The notes: a model not told the origin generated them from the sequence alone. A stretch of DNA of 64,000 nucleotides from Hebobacterum sp964559435 (GCA_964559435.1 CAZLHI010000009.1:1-64000), one strand, 5' to 3'. Numbered from the stretch's first letter, positions 18,743 to 27,786 are shown. A program made the numbers and translations.

Positions 18743-20203
18743 CTACGAGCGTGACTCAACGTACCCGCCGGTCCAGGCGGAGCCTATGCGACACGGGCCA
18801 ACGTCAGCGACTCGAGTGAGGGTAACCTTCTCCACGCGAATGCTCGGACTGCCGTCTGACTGCCGCCTCACCACGAGGTTGCGCAGCCACTTCTCATTGT
18901 CCGGCTCCGGGCGGTCGAGCCGCCAGTGGTTCCCGCGGCTCTCGTCACGTTGCAGCGCGGCGGCCGCGATGATGCTTCCGACGTCGAGCATCAGCTCGGC
19001 CTCTACGGCCTCGCGGAGCTCGCGCGGGCTGGCAGCGGAGATACCTGCAATCTTGCCCCGGAGGCGTGCGAGGTCGGCAATCGCGGCGGCCAGCGTCTCA
19101 CGCCTTCTGACCGGCCCCACCTTCCGCCACATGACGTCGCGAATCTCTGCTGTCACTTCCTTCGCCGGGGCCCCCTCGCGAGACAGAATCGACGAGAGCT
19201 TCTCTTCTTCTTCTTCTTCTTCGAGTACCTGATCTTCGCTCAGCTCAAGCTCGGGCGCCCTCGCCGCGGCGTCCGCTGCGCTGCGACCGGCGAGGAATCC
19301 CGAAACGATGATGTCCCCGACGGCGGAGCCGCCAAGTCGGGCCGAGCCGAACGTCCCGCCGGCGGCCTCGCCGGCCGCAAACAGATTCCCGATCGTCGAG
19401 CAGCGATCTTGGTTGACTCGTATTCCGCCGCAGGAGTGATGCGCACCGGCTGTTGACAACGCTCCCTCATCCGAAAGCGAGCCGCTGAACAGAGCCTTCA
19501 GCTCCTCGTGCGACATCATGAAGGTGTCGAACTCCATATCGATCAACTCGGCCCCCGCCCGATAGGCGAGCGCAAAGCCGTCCCCCGTCGTGCCAGCTGG
19601 GTTGTTCTGGCGAGCGTACAAGCCGGAGGCGCCGCCGGTGGCGATGACCACAGCCTTCGCTGATACTACGATCAGCTCGCCGGTCTTCAGGTCGAGGGCG
19701 GTCGCCCCGACGACCGCTGACCCCGACGTCAGCAGCCTCGTGACAGAGGTCTCGTCGAGGAGCACCACCCCTCTGTCGGCGGCCGCCGCGCGCAGCGGCG
19801 TGCGGATCGCGTCGCCAAGCCTCCCACGCGGACCGCGGAAGAACCACAGCTGCCTCGTGGTCCCGGGGCGCTCGAGCGTTGACGCGTCCAGCTGCATCTC
19901 GACCCCATATCCCCGGAGCTCCGGCATTCGTGCCGCCGCCTCTGTTGCGTATTGCCAGGCGAGCTCCTGATCGCTTAGGTAGTTGCCCTCTTCTACGACC
20001 GTGCGGAAGTAGTCCTCGACCTGGTCTGTTGGCACATGTGCTCCCCAGCCAGCGATGACGGCCGTGCTGTTCGGCCTATCGGCGCCGATCTTCGAGGCGA
20101 GGGTCACGCGGCACCCGTGCTCCGCCGCCTCGACGGCCGCCCGCAAACCGGCCCCGCCGTTGCCTACGACCAGCACATCCGTATCGAGATATCTGCGCGC
20201 CAT
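18743..20203 (-). CDS. FAD-dependent oxidoreductase of fumarate reductase/L-aspartate oxidase type
   Basis: 486 residues from the ATG at 20203 (AGGAAGGGC upstream). The dinucleotide fold opens with DVLVVGNGGAGLRAAVEA. The FAD region SKIGADRPNSTAVIAGWGA, ATGGASGLYARQNNPAGTTGDG and the flavin-contacting GNLFAAGEAAGGTFGSARLGG follow, as in soluble fumarate-reductase-like flavoproteins. The histidine pair AGAHHSCGG stands where the succinate-dehydrogenase family has its substrate-site motif. No iron-sulfur or cytochrome subunit is adjacent. A run of seven glutamates (encoded by GAG plus six GAA, 19202-19222 region) separates the flavin domain from the helical C-terminal domain. The substrate cannot be named. 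Confidence 0.88.
   Translation of the reverse strand: MARRYLDTDVLVVGNGGAGLRAAVEAAEHGCRVTLASKIGADRPNSTAVIAGWGAHVPTDQVEDYFRTVVEEGNYLSDQELAWQYATEAAARMPELRGYGVEMQLDASTLERPGTTRQLWFFRGPRGRLGDAIRTPLRAAAADRGVVLLDETSVTRLLTSGSAVVGATALDLKTGELIVVSAKAVVIATGGASGLYARQNNPAGTTGDGFALAYRAGAELIDMEFDTFMMSHEELKALFSGSLSDEGALSTAGAHHSCGGIRVNQDRCSTIGNLFAAGEAAGGTFGSARLGGSAVGDIIVSGFLAGRSAADAAARAPELELSEDQVLEEEEEEEKLSSILSREGAPAKEVTAEIRDVMWRKVGPVRRRETLAAAIADLARLRGKIAGISAASPRELREAVEAELMLDVGSIIAAAALQRDESRGNHWRLDRPEPDNEKWLRNLVVRRQSDGSPSIRVEKVTLTRVADVGPCRIGSAWTGGYVESRS
19202..19222 (-). repeat. (GAA)6 coding microsatellite, poly-Glu linker
   Basis: On the plus strand CTC is followed by six TTC triplets; read on the minus strand this gives seven Glu codons inside the FAD oxidoreductase. 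Slippage here would change linker length by whole residues without breaking frame. Confidence 0.85.
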
Positions 20204-20389
20204 TGCCCTTCCTCTTCTCTCTCCAACGCCTTCCGCAAGTGCATTCAAGCATCAGCATCGCCGCCCCTGCCGGGCTGACTCCGGCCGACGCGGTCTGCAG
20301 CGTGGTGGAGTTCGTTGCGGATGACCGCGCCCTGGGACAAGGGAGTCACCTGAGTCATCCGGGGCGCGCCGCAACGAGTGAGGCGTGGC

Positions 20390-21604
20390 CTATACCCGTT
20401 GAAGCGCTCTCGCCGTGGACGAGGAGCCAAAGAGATCGAGCTGGTCTGGTGGGATGGGCCGTTCTCTCAACAGATCGCTGAACTGCCCGAGGCGGCGACC
20501 GTCACAGAGAAGGAACGGCGCCGCGCGTCGGACCGTCAGGCCGAGCGCACGCAGCTGAGCCAGAGACGTGATTCGCTCCCTGCGGCGCGCGGTTAGCACG
20601 CGGCCGGCCGATCGGGGGCCGATGCCGGGAACGCGCAGCAGCTCCGCTCGCGTGGCGCCGTTCACCTCTATGGGGAAGAGGTGAAGGTTGCACAGAGCGA
20701 AGGCCACCTTCGGGTCCGCCTCCAGCGGCAACTTCCCCTGTTCGTCAAAGCTGATATCGGAGAGATGAAAGCCGTATTCGCGCAGCAGCCACTCGGCCTG
20801 GTAGAGCCGGTGCTGGCGCAAGCGCGGGGTGGCGGGTTCGCCCTCCAGCGGGGTGTCCGAGACGGGTGTGAAGGCCGAGAAGTACGCTCGCCGCAGCCCG
20901 ACGCTGCGGCGCAGGGCAGCGACGGAGTTCAGTATCTCCCGGTCGCTCTCGCCCGCGGGGCCCACGACGAACTGTGTTGTCTGACCGGCCTTGAGCGTGT
21001 CCGGGCCCGCGCGTTCTGCTGCCTGGCGAATCCAGTGCATGCGCTGAATGATGTCCTCGGAAAGGCGCTTCCTCGTTGCCAGGCGGTCGAGGTTCCCTTG
21101 TGTCGGGGCCTCCAGGTTCACCGATACTCGATCGGCAAGCTCAACCGCTTGCCCCACACAGTCCCGGGGCGTCCCGGGCAGGACCTTGAGATGGATGTAG
21201 CCGCGGAACCGATGTTTCCCCCGCAGGATCTCGACCGCGGTCAGCATATCGGCCATGCTCTCGGCCGAGGTGCTGTGGACGGCTGAGCTCAGGAAGAGAC
21301 CGGTGACCAGATCTTGATCTCGGAGTGCGAGGAAGCTGTCGGCCAGTTCGTCCGGCGTGAGGTGGTGTCGGCGGAAGCGCCGCTGCGCGCGATTGGCGCA
21401 GTAGAGGCAGTCGTAGTGGCACGCATCGCTCATCAGGACCTTGAACACAGAGAAGAAGCTGCCGTCCGGCCGGAAGATTCGGGTGATGGAGCTGGAGAGC
21501 AGATCGCGGGCATCCACCTGCGTTGCGTCCCCGCACGTGGCGCACAGGTCGAAGCGCGCTCCCGTCGATAACTTGATGAGCTTGTCAGTCAGCGGCGTCG
21601 CCAC
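20390..21604 (-). CDS. Putative DNA modification/repair radical SAM protein with helix-hairpin-helix domain
   Basis: 404 residues. The radical SAM cluster motif is C62-HYD-C66-LY-C69, preceded by a second cysteine pair CATC (21-24) that is typical of this family and may help bind another metal. FLSSAVHSTSAESM, YIHLKVLPGT and VSVNLEAPT are also characteristic. The C-terminus carries a helix-hairpin-helix motif (LLRVPGIGPRSAGRVL) that would contact DNA. This matches the radical SAM family that is normally paired with a uracil-DNA-glycosylase-like gene; no such partner is present next to it here. Role in DNA modification or repair is inferred from the family; the reaction is unknown. Confidence 0.85.
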   Translation of the reverse strand: MATPLTDKLIKLSTGARFDLCATCGDATQVDARDLLSSSITRIFRPDGSFFSVFKVLMSDACHYDCLYCANRAQRRFRRHHLTPDELADSFLALRDQDLVTGLFLSSAVHSTSAESMADMLTAVEILRGKHRFRGYIHLKVLPGTPRDCVGQAVELADRVSVNLEAPTQGNLDRLATRKRLSEDIIQRMHWIRQAAERAGPDTLKAGQTTQFVVGPAGESDREILNSVAALRRSVGLRRAYFSAFTPVSDTPLEGEPATPRLRQHRLYQAEWLLREYGFHLSDISFDEQGKLPLEADPKVAFALCNLHLFPIEVNGATRAELLRVPGIGPRSAGRVLTARRRERITSLAQLRALGLTVRRAAPFLLCDGRRLGQFSDLLRERPIPPDQLDLFGSSSTARALQRV

Positions 21605-21678
21605 TGTGTTCCCCCTTCACTGGAGGATACCACACGCGCCTCCGCCTGTCAAACGTATGTTCGCACAGGCTCGGCGCC

Positions 21679-22653
21679 CTACCCCCACCCCTTCACGAAG
21701 AAGTCATCCTGCCCGGCCTGGGCCTTCGCGAACTCGGGGCTCGACGTGAGACGGTCGAGGACAGCCTTGTCCTCCGCTGTCAGCTCAGGTTCATCGGCCG
21801 CCTTCAGGTTGGCCGCGACATGCTCGGGGCGTGCCGCGCCGAGGACTAACGAGGTAAGCACGCCCCGTGCGAGTAGCCAGCGCACCGCGGCTCGCGCCAG
21901 CCCCGAGCGGTCGGTTATCCCTACCTCTTCACCCAGGCGGAAGAGGCCGCCCTTGAGAAACGTCTCCCGAGTGAAGATGGCCATCCCGCGCTGCTGCGCG
22001 GCCGGAATCACACTCCTCAACGGAGCATCGCAGACGATGCTGAGGTTGGTGAAGACCGCGTCGAAGCTCCCCGTCTCGATCATCTCCAGAGAAAGCGCTT
22101 CCCCCGACAGCGTGTCCACACAAGCGAAACGGATGAGGCCGTCTTCCTTGAGGCGCTCCACATTCCGCGCCAGCTTGCCCAGATACCCTGGCTGTCGCTG
22201 GATCGCGGGCGCGAAGAGACCGAAGTTGTAGAAGTCGATCTGCTCGCGGTGCAGCAGCTCGCACCCGCGCTCCGCTTCCGCCTTAAGGAGACCATAATCC
22301 ACAACCCTCGACTTGTCCTCATCGGCCGGGTCGTTGTTGTAGACCATCCCCTCGGGTCGCGTCTGTATGTACACCGAATGCGGCGGCGGCAGGTCCTGCA
22401 GGTTGCGCCCAAGGGCCTCCTTTTCAGAGTCCATCGTCACGTCGAGGAAGTTGATGCCGCCCTCGTAGGCCAGCCGCAGAATCGTGCGGCGATTCTCTTG
22501 GCCGAAGCCGTCCCAGATCACGCCCGGGGTGACGGACTTGTGAAACTCCTCCCCCATCGCCTTCACCCGGCCATCACCCAGGAACTCATGGCCGCCCAGG
22601 CCGATCTCGGATACCTCAACGTCTGAGTCGCCCACGCGGTTGTACCTCATCAT
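21679..22653 (-). CDS. Aldo/keto reductase-fold protein with degenerate catalytic tetrad
   Basis: 324 residues in the AKR fold: VEVSEIGLGGHEF at strand one, GGINFLDVT, EKEALGRNLQ and the C-terminal VLGAARPEHVAANLKA. The expected Asp is present (FLDVT), but the tyrosine position after it reads MDS. The strand that normally carries TK reads YIQTRPE, and the DLLLxH histidine position reads DFYNFGLF. Three of the four catalytic residues therefore appear replaced, as in some AKR-like proteins of unknown role. Only 21 bp separate it from the upstream UroD-like gene, so the two are probably co-translated. Confidence 0.82.
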   Translation of the reverse strand: MMRYNRVGDSDVEVSEIGLGGHEFLGDGRVKAMGEEFHKSVTPGVIWDGFGQENRRTILRLAYEGGINFLDVTMDSEKEALGRNLQDLPPPHSVYIQTRPEGMVYNNDPADEDKSRVVDYGLLKAEAERGCELLHREQIDFYNFGLFAPAIQRQPGYLGKLARNVERLKEDGLIRFACVDTLSGEALSLEMIETGSFDAVFTNLSIVCDAPLRSVIPAAQQRGMAIFTRETFLKGGLFRLGEEVGITDRSGLARAAVRWLLARGVLTSLVLGAARPEHVAANLKAADEPELTAEDKAVLDRLTSSPEFAKAQAGQDDFFVKGWG

Positions 22654-22674
22654 TCCGCTCCTCTGAAGTGAGAC

Positions 22675-23730
22675 TCAATACCGCCCGTGCTCGTCGAGCA
22701 GCTCCATCAGATAGCAGTAGTTCTCCCAGGATACCGTCGGGGGAACCGAATGATCGCTGTGATAGACATAGCCGCCATCGGCGGCCACCTCGAGCTTCGA
22801 CAGAAGCTCCTCCTTGAGTTCATCCCGTGTCCCCGACATCTTCCTGACATCGATATTGCCGAAGAAGGTGATCTCCTTGCCGTACGCCTTCTTCAGCTCG
22901 CGCACATCCTGCCCGGCCTTCGCCTCGAGAGGTTGGATGGCCGAGAACCCAGCCTCGATGAAACGCGGTATCAGCTCCTGAATGCGGCCGCACGAGTGCA
23001 GTATCACCGGCTTGCCGAGGGAGTTGAAGAACTCGCACATTCGCTTGTGCTGGGGCAGCAGCAGCTCTTCGTAGAGCTGCGGGGAGAAAAGAGTCGAGTT
23101 GCGATAGCCAAGATCGCCGTAGAACCAGGCGCCGTCGAAGTCGATGCCCGCCTCCAGCATGTGCCGTGCGCCGGCGATGATAAGATCGGTGTAGGTGGCG
23201 AAGACATCGGCGACCAAGTCGGGATCGTCCATCATCTGGGTGAAGATGCCCACCTGTCCCCAGACGGGCCAGGCCGCCTCATACGCTTCGACGCTGATAA
23301 AGTGCGTGAAGAGCTCCTTGTCCCGGCCCTCCTCATAGAGCCTCCGGGCCTCCGCGTTCACGCGGTCCTCCGCCCATTCGAGGCGCTCCCGATGGCACTG
23401 CCAATCCTCGCGCGTCTTGATCCTGTGATCCATCCACTGGGGCGTGTGGCCGCTCTCCCGCTTGAAGTCCTTGCGTAAGACGCCGTTGGCATCGCGCTGG
23501 ACCGTGTACTCGTCGCAATCCTCGATGACCTCGACGGGGAACCGGAAGGAGAGATCCGGCCCGGGCACGATCCAGAAGTCGAAGTCGAACTTCGTCGCGA
23601 CGTCTTCCTCGGGGCCGAGGCCTTCGCTGCGCCAGCGTTCAATCGTCTCGCTCCAGATCTCGTCCCGCCGACAGATGCGGTCCGGGATCTCTCCCCGCAG
23701 TGTTGCCAGTACGCGCTCGCGCGCTGTCAT
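22675..23730 (-). CDS. Uroporphyrinogen decarboxylase-fold protein (MtaA/corrinoid methyltransferase-like)
   Basis: 351 residues from the ATG at 23730, which has GGAGG six bases upstream; an upstream in-frame ATG at 23868 would add 46 residues absent from the family. The start MTARERVLATLRGEIPDRI and the motifs FDFDFWIVPGPDLSFRF, ILHSCGRIQELIP and ITFFGNIDVRKMSGT are typical of the UroD-superfamily proteins abundant in environmental bacteria. The HSC motif matches the zinc-binding H-x-C of methylcobalamin:thiol methyltransferases, and the true UroD N-terminal arginine signature is absent. Demethylation of a methylated compound through a corrinoid protein is likelier than heme synthesis, but no corrinoid protein is adjacent. 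Confidence 0.83.
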   Translation of the reverse strand: MTARERVLATLRGEIPDRICRRDEIWSETIERWRSEGLGPEEDVATKFDFDFWIVPGPDLSFRFPVEVIEDCDEYTVQRDANGVLRKDFKRESGHTPQWMDHRIKTREDWQCHRERLEWAEDRVNAEARRLYEEGRDKELFTHFISVEAYEAAWPVWGQVGIFTQMMDDPDLVADVFATYTDLIIAGARHMLEAGIDFDGAWFYGDLGYRNSTLFSPQLYEELLLPQHKRMCEFFNSLGKPVILHSCGRIQELIPRFIEAGFSAIQPLEAKAGQDVRELKKAYGKEITFFGNIDVRKMSGTRDELKEELLSKLEVAADGGYVYHSDHSVPPTVSWENYCYLMELLDEHGRY

Positions 23731-23898
23731 GCGAACCTCCGATGTCGTTTCCAGGCCACATGTTCTGTCCCCGGGGCAAGGCTCCTCGGCGAGAGCTGCT
23801 TTCGGCCGTAGACGACACTGCGGAACGCAGGGGCACGCTCCGAGTGTGTGGAACTCCGCCGGCCGCATAGTCAGGCTCTGCTTGGCACAGCTCTGCTA

Positions 23899-23907
23899 TG
23901 CTACAAT
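23899..23907 (+). promoter_or_regulatory. Candidate extended -10 promoter upstream of EEP gene
   Basis: TG-C-TACAAT at 23899-23907 matches an extended -10 box. The nearest TTGGCA (23882-23887) is only 14 bases away, too short for a normal -35, so recognition would rest on the TGn extension. The start codon at 23959 is 52 bp downstream. Confidence 0.4.
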
Positions 23908-23958
23908 GCCGGCTGCTGAGGTCGCTGCCGAGAAGAACACGACCGAGCGGGGCTGTCA

Positions 23959-25005
23959 ATGACGTGTAAGCGGTCCGCCGCCGTAATACGAATGGGGATA
24001 TGTCTGGTCTCCGCGCTGCTTTGCGTGGGCCTTGCCCTCTGCTACTGGCTCAGGCCCGACTTCTGCGCTCTCCTCACATTCCACCCGGCCTGGGCGTGGT
24101 TCGCCCTCGGGATCGCTCTCCTAGTTCTGTCATGGCGCCGCGCCGATACGCGCGCCATCATCGCGCTGGCCGCGCTGTGGCTTGTGCTCGTGGTGCTCTT
24201 CGCTGAGGAACCTCGATCCTTCCTCAGAGGGATCGGGGCGGATTCGTCAGAGTGGCGCGCTGCCGAGCGCGGGGGCGAAGCGGTTCGTGTCGCGTCCCTC
24301 AACTGCGCCGGCGGCAGTGAGGAGGCGGCCGCGGAAGCGATGGGCCAGGAGGCCGACGTGATCCTGCTCCAGGAATCGCCTCCGGCCGAGACGGTCCGCC
24401 AGCTCGCCGATGACGCGACGGGCGCAGATGCAGCAGTCGTATGTGGGCTCGACTGCGCCATCGTCGTGCACGGCCAGGCGGAGGCGATCCCGCTTCCGCC
24501 CGAGGTAAGCAGATTCGCCGTCAGAGCCCGCGTCACGACTGCGACGGGCATCGAGACCGATGTCATCAGCCTCCGCCTCCTGCCCCCGGTGCTGTCCTTC
24601 AACATCCTCTCGCCGGACTGCTGGCGGTCTCAACGAGCCAACCGTCAGGCGCGCCGCGGGCAGATCACTCTGATCGCCGCTGAAGTGGGCGACTCAACCG
24701 CGGAGGTACCGTTGATCCTCGGGGGAGACTTCAATGCGCCCGGCGGTGACGGCGCATGGCGGGCGCTTTGCGAACACCTCCGAGACAGCTTCCCGCAGGC
24801 CGGTGCGGGCCGGGGTAACACCGCGACGAACGACTTCCCGCTGCTGCGGTTCGACCAGGTGTGGGTAAGCGAACACTGGCGAGTCGCAAGAGTGACAGCG
24901 CGCAAAACGGACCACTCCGATCATCGCATGGTGGTCTGCGACCTTATCTTGAAGCCCAAGCGCGATCGCGAGGATGAATCCGCACATGGCCGTAATATGC
25001 CGTAG
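23959..25005 (+). CDS. Membrane-anchored endonuclease/exonuclease/phosphatase (EEP) family protein
   Basis: 348 residues. Three N-terminal hydrophobic segments (about 9-30, 40-57, 65-83) anchor it, and an EEP domain follows. Visible catalytic blocks are RVASLNCAGG, VILLQES (metal-binding Glu), ILGGDFNAPGG (Asp/Asn), LRFDQVWVS and the closing DHSDHRMVVCDL (catalytic Asp-His). The layout of transmembrane segments plus EEP is common in bacterial proteins that act outside the membrane on phospholipids or other phosphodiesters. The fold also serves nucleases, so the substrate is open. Divergent from the UroD-like gene. Confidence 0.87.
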   Translation: MTCKRSAAVIRMGICLVSALLCVGLALCYWLRPDFCALLTFHPAWAWFALGIALLVLSWRRADTRAIIALAALWLVLVVLFAEEPRSFLRGIGADSSEWRAAERGGEAVRVASLNCAGGSEEAAAEAMGQEADVILLQESPPAETVRQLADDATGADAAVVCGLDCAIVVHGQAEAIPLPPEVSRFAVRARVTTATGIETDVISLRLLPPVLSFNILSPDCWRSQRANRQARRGQITLIAAEVGDSTAEVPLILGGDFNAPGGDGAWRALCEHLRDSFPQAGAGRGNTATNDFPLLRFDQVWVSEHWRVARVTARKTDHSDHRMVVCDLILKPKRDREDESAHGRNMP

Positions 25006-25032
25006 GACGGATGCCCTCCCTACGAGAAACGG

Positions 25033-25281
25033 ATGTCCGATGAAGCCACGAGCACCGTCGCGCAGGCCGCCCGGCGGATCCTGAAGGGGCAGTTCCCGGA
25101 CATCGACGCCGCGGGCGTCGAGCGCCTGCGCAGGCTACCGACTGCTCTAGCGGCCGCCTTGGCGTGGGCGCTTCCGCCGTCCGCACCATCGCTCCTTCCT
25201 GTGCCATGGCTGAGATCCGTGGGTCGGCAGGAGACACGCCTCTGCCTTGCGAAACTCTCGCCCACGCAGCACACAGCGTGA
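25033..25281 (+). CDS. Possible small protein of unknown function
   Basis: 82 residues, ATG at 25033, 27 bp after the EEP stop. The first 45 codons have strong third-position GC, as in neighbouring genes, and could form two helices (AQAARRILKGQFP, VERLRRLPTALAAAL). The rest has weaker codon bias and no motif. The ribosome site is weak. It may be real, a gene remnant, or chance. Confidence 0.3.
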   Translation: MSDEATSTVAQAARRILKGQFPDIDAAGVERLRRLPTALAAALAWALPPSAPSLLPVPWLRSVGRQETRLCLAKLSPTQHTA

Positions 25282-25288
25282 CACCACT

Positions 25289-27409
25289 ATGCCGCAGCGA
25301 CGGGAGAGGGGAAGAACGCAGCCCGCCAAGCTACCTCCAACTCGGCGCGCGTCACCGCGTGCCGTCGCCATCTGCGCAGTCGGCGTGTTCGCCGCCAGCC
25401 TCGCGGTGTACCTGTGCACGATTATCCCAACCGCGATCGATCAGGACAGCGGAGAACTTGTCGCGGCCGCTCACGTCCTCGGCATCACGCACCCGACAGG
25501 ATACCCGCTATGGACGATGCTCGGTCGAGCCTTCGACCTGCTGCCCATCGGGCATACGAGCGCCTATCGTGTCGCCCTGCTTTCCGCTGTGTCGGCCGCT
25601 GCGGCCGCCGCGGTGGTCTGCTGGCTCACGGCCTCGCTGACGGGCCTGCTTCTCCCGGCCGTCTTCTCGGGAGTTGCCTTCGCCTTCTGGTTCCCTGTGT
25701 GGAGCCAAGCCGTTCGGGCGGAAGTCTACGGGCTCGCCGGCCTTCTGTTCACGCTGTTCGTGTGGGCCCTGTGGCGCTGGGATCACGGGCGCTCCCCCAG
25801 GCAACTCTACTGGGTCGCGCTGGCGGCCGGTTTCGTGGGAATGCACCACCGAACGGCATTTCTCGCCGCGGCGCCGGCCCTGGCCGTGGCCTTCTGGCTC
25901 ACCCGGCCGCGAGGAGCGAAGGTATGGGCGCGGGCCGCACTTGCCTTCGCCGCTCCCTTCCTCTGCTATCTCTACCTTCCGATACGAGCCGCGGCGCGGC
26001 CGCCGATGAACTGGGGCAACCCCGACACTCTCGACCGGTTCGTCGCCCACGTCTTTGCGCGCCAGTATTCGCGCTGGGCCTTCATGAATCCCCTCGACGC
26101 CGCGCTGCAGCAAGCCGAGAAGCTACTGGGCGAGGTGCTGGTGGGCACGGGATGGCCCTCGGCCGTACTCGGCATCGTCGTGGTCGCACTCATCGTGATG
26201 GGAATCGCACACTGGTCTCGACGCCGGCCGACCACAAGTGTATCACTCTTGCTTGGAAGCGTCTTGCTATGCGTGTGGGTGCTCGAGTGGGGGGAGACGA
26301 GTGACCTGAAAGTGTTCCTCATCCCGGTCGGCGCCGTGATGGCCGTGCTTGGGGGTGTGGGGCTTGGCAGGGCCGCATCACTTCCCCCGCGGCGCGCTGC
26401 CTCTCACTGTGTAGTCTTCGTTTTGGGCGCGTTTGTCTCTCTCACTCTCCTCGCAGGCAACTGGCCGCGCGCGGATCAGAGCGATGTCTGGCGTCACCGC
26501 GACCAGTGGGCGGCGGCGCTCTCGCAGATGGACGAGAATGCTATCTTCATTGCCGAGTGGGATGCTGCCATTTTCCTGACGCAGTACCTTCAGAATGTGG
26601 AGGGGTTCCGACAAGACATCACACTGCTGCGGCCGCAGGGGCTGTGGGTCTCCTGGTATCTTGACCTCATCCCAGACCCCGAGCTGCGCAACGCGGCCGC
26701 GCAATGCTGGCGACAGATCGATTCGGAGCTGGATGTCAGACAGCCTGGCAGCCCGGGCTTTTGGCAGGGCACGGCTTTGCTCGCGCATCGGCTCGCCCGC
26801 CACTATCGCGGACGCCGGACAGTCTATGCTCTGCACGGCCCTGTGGGCACGATGCCGCCGGCCCCGCCTCACTTCGTCGGCGCAAATGAGAATCTGTTTC
26901 GGCTCGATGCCCGGCCACCGAACCCGCTCCGCGCCGGACCAGCGGATGAGCCAATGGCTGAATTCCCGGGCGGGGTCCAGCTCGTGTCCTTCGAGTTGAG
27001 CCCGGCCCAAGCGCAGACCGGTGAGATCGTGGAGTTCCGCGCCGGCTGGCGGCTCGGCGCGCCCTTGCCGGGCTCGTTGTTCGCAGTCAAGCTGGTTCCT
27101 CTGGGGGCGCATGAGACGGCAGAAGACACTCCCGCCCTGCAGCGGTGGCATCACTTCCAACACAAAGCGCTGCTCGTTCAGGGGTTCCCAGTGCTGTACG
27201 GCATGTGGGGCCTGGAAGCTTCGCCGCCCGACACGCATTACGAGCAGAGCGGGAAGATCATCATCCCCACCAACGCCCCCGCAGGCGAATACTCGCTGGA
27301 AGTCGGATACGCTCAGAGCTATCCGCCGGACTATCAGCACTGGACCGGGCTGGGGAGCAAGCTGAAGTTGCTCGTCATCCCGCGCCCCTCGCCAACCAAC
27401 GCGCCCTAA
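25289..27409 (+). CDS. TMEM260-like/DUF2723 polytopic membrane protein (putative protein O-glycosyltransferase)
   Basis: 706 residues from the ATG at 25289; a TTG at 25247 is possible, and neither has a strong ribosome site. The N-terminal part has about 10 membrane spans. The DUF2723 signature is clear: IPTAIDQDSGELVAAAHVLG then HPTGYPLWTMLGR (the acidic D-x-G-E loop after the first helix), followed by WSQAVRAEVYGL. This is the GT-C-like fold of lipid-linked sugar transferases; vertebrate TMEM260 is an O-mannosyltransferase. The last 300 residues form a soluble extracytoplasmic domain (ELSPAQAQTGEIVEFRAGWR, PAGEYSLEVGY), like a beta-sandwich carbohydrate-binding region. A role in glycosylating exported proteins is inferred. 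Confidence 0.85.
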   Translation: MPQRRERGRTQPAKLPPTRRASPRAVAICAVGVFAASLAVYLCTIIPTAIDQDSGELVAAAHVLGITHPTGYPLWTMLGRAFDLLPIGHTSAYRVALLSAVSAAAAAAVVCWLTASLTGLLLPAVFSGVAFAFWFPVWSQAVRAEVYGLAGLLFTLFVWALWRWDHGRSPRQLYWVALAAGFVGMHHRTAFLAAAPALAVAFWLTRPRGAKVWARAALAFAAPFLCYLYLPIRAAARPPMNWGNPDTLDRFVAHVFARQYSRWAFMNPLDAALQQAEKLLGEVLVGTGWPSAVLGIVVVALIVMGIAHWSRRRPTTSVSLLLGSVLLCVWVLEWGETSDLKVFLIPVGAVMAVLGGVGLGRAASLPPRRAASHCVVFVLGAFVSLTLLAGNWPRADQSDVWRHRDQWAAALSQMDENAIFIAEWDAAIFLTQYLQNVEGFRQDITLLRPQGLWVSWYLDLIPDPELRNAAAQCWRQIDSELDVRQPGSPGFWQGTALLAHRLARHYRGRRTVYALHGPVGTMPPAPPHFVGANENLFRLDARPPNPLRAGPADEPMAEFPGGVQLVSFELSPAQAQTGEIVEFRAGWRLGAPLPGSLFAVKLVPLGAHETAEDTPALQRWHHFQHKALLVQGFPVLYGMWGLEASPPDTHYEQSGKIIIPTNAPAGEYSLEVGYAQSYPPDYQHWTGLGSKLKLLVIPRPSPTNAP

Positions 27410-27510
27410 GGTAAAGCGTCGCAGTCCGGCGGCATAGTGCGGCGCGTCCTGACACGCCATCGCTCGTCATGTCACTAGCAGAGGGCAATGCCGTACTTCA
27501 CACAGCAGAC

Positions 27511-27786
27511 ATGAGCGCTGTAGGTTTAGACGGGCGCGTAGCGACTGTCACAGGAGGCACCCGAGGCCTGGGTGAGAAGACCTCCGTGTCGCCGGCCCGA
27601 GCTGGGGCATCTGTCGTGGTCAACGCCCGGCCGGGTGGGACTGCTCCCGCACGGGCCCATCAGGCGATCCGGGACACAGGCGGCCAGTGTCACTCCGTAG
27701 TGGTCGCGGGGGCCGGCGCTCACAAGCTCATTTGCGAAACCAGTGAGCGTTTCGGGCGGCTTGCGGGCGGTGTGGGATCGCGGTAG
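27511..27786 (+). pseudogene. Truncated short-chain dehydrogenase/reductase remnant
   Basis: The frame reads GLDGRVATVTGGTRGLG, then RAGASVVVNARPGG, AHQAIRDTGGQCHSVVV and ICETSERFGRL, which is the N-terminal half of a classical SDR (TGxxxGxG nucleotide motif, acidic helix, GRLD position). It then runs into unrelated sequence and stops at 27786, before the NNAG, catalytic Ser and YxxxK parts. Residues near the nucleotide motif (EKTSVSPARAG instead of an EATARALARAG-like helix) look decayed. About 90 residues remain of a usual 250. No continuation was found in the other frames just downstream. Confidence 0.7.

Noticed and set aside
17262..19232. Long plus-strand open frame across the Gfo/Idh/MocA and FAD genes
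   Set aside because: It is antisense to two well-conserved minus-strand genes, has low-complexity composition and no motif.
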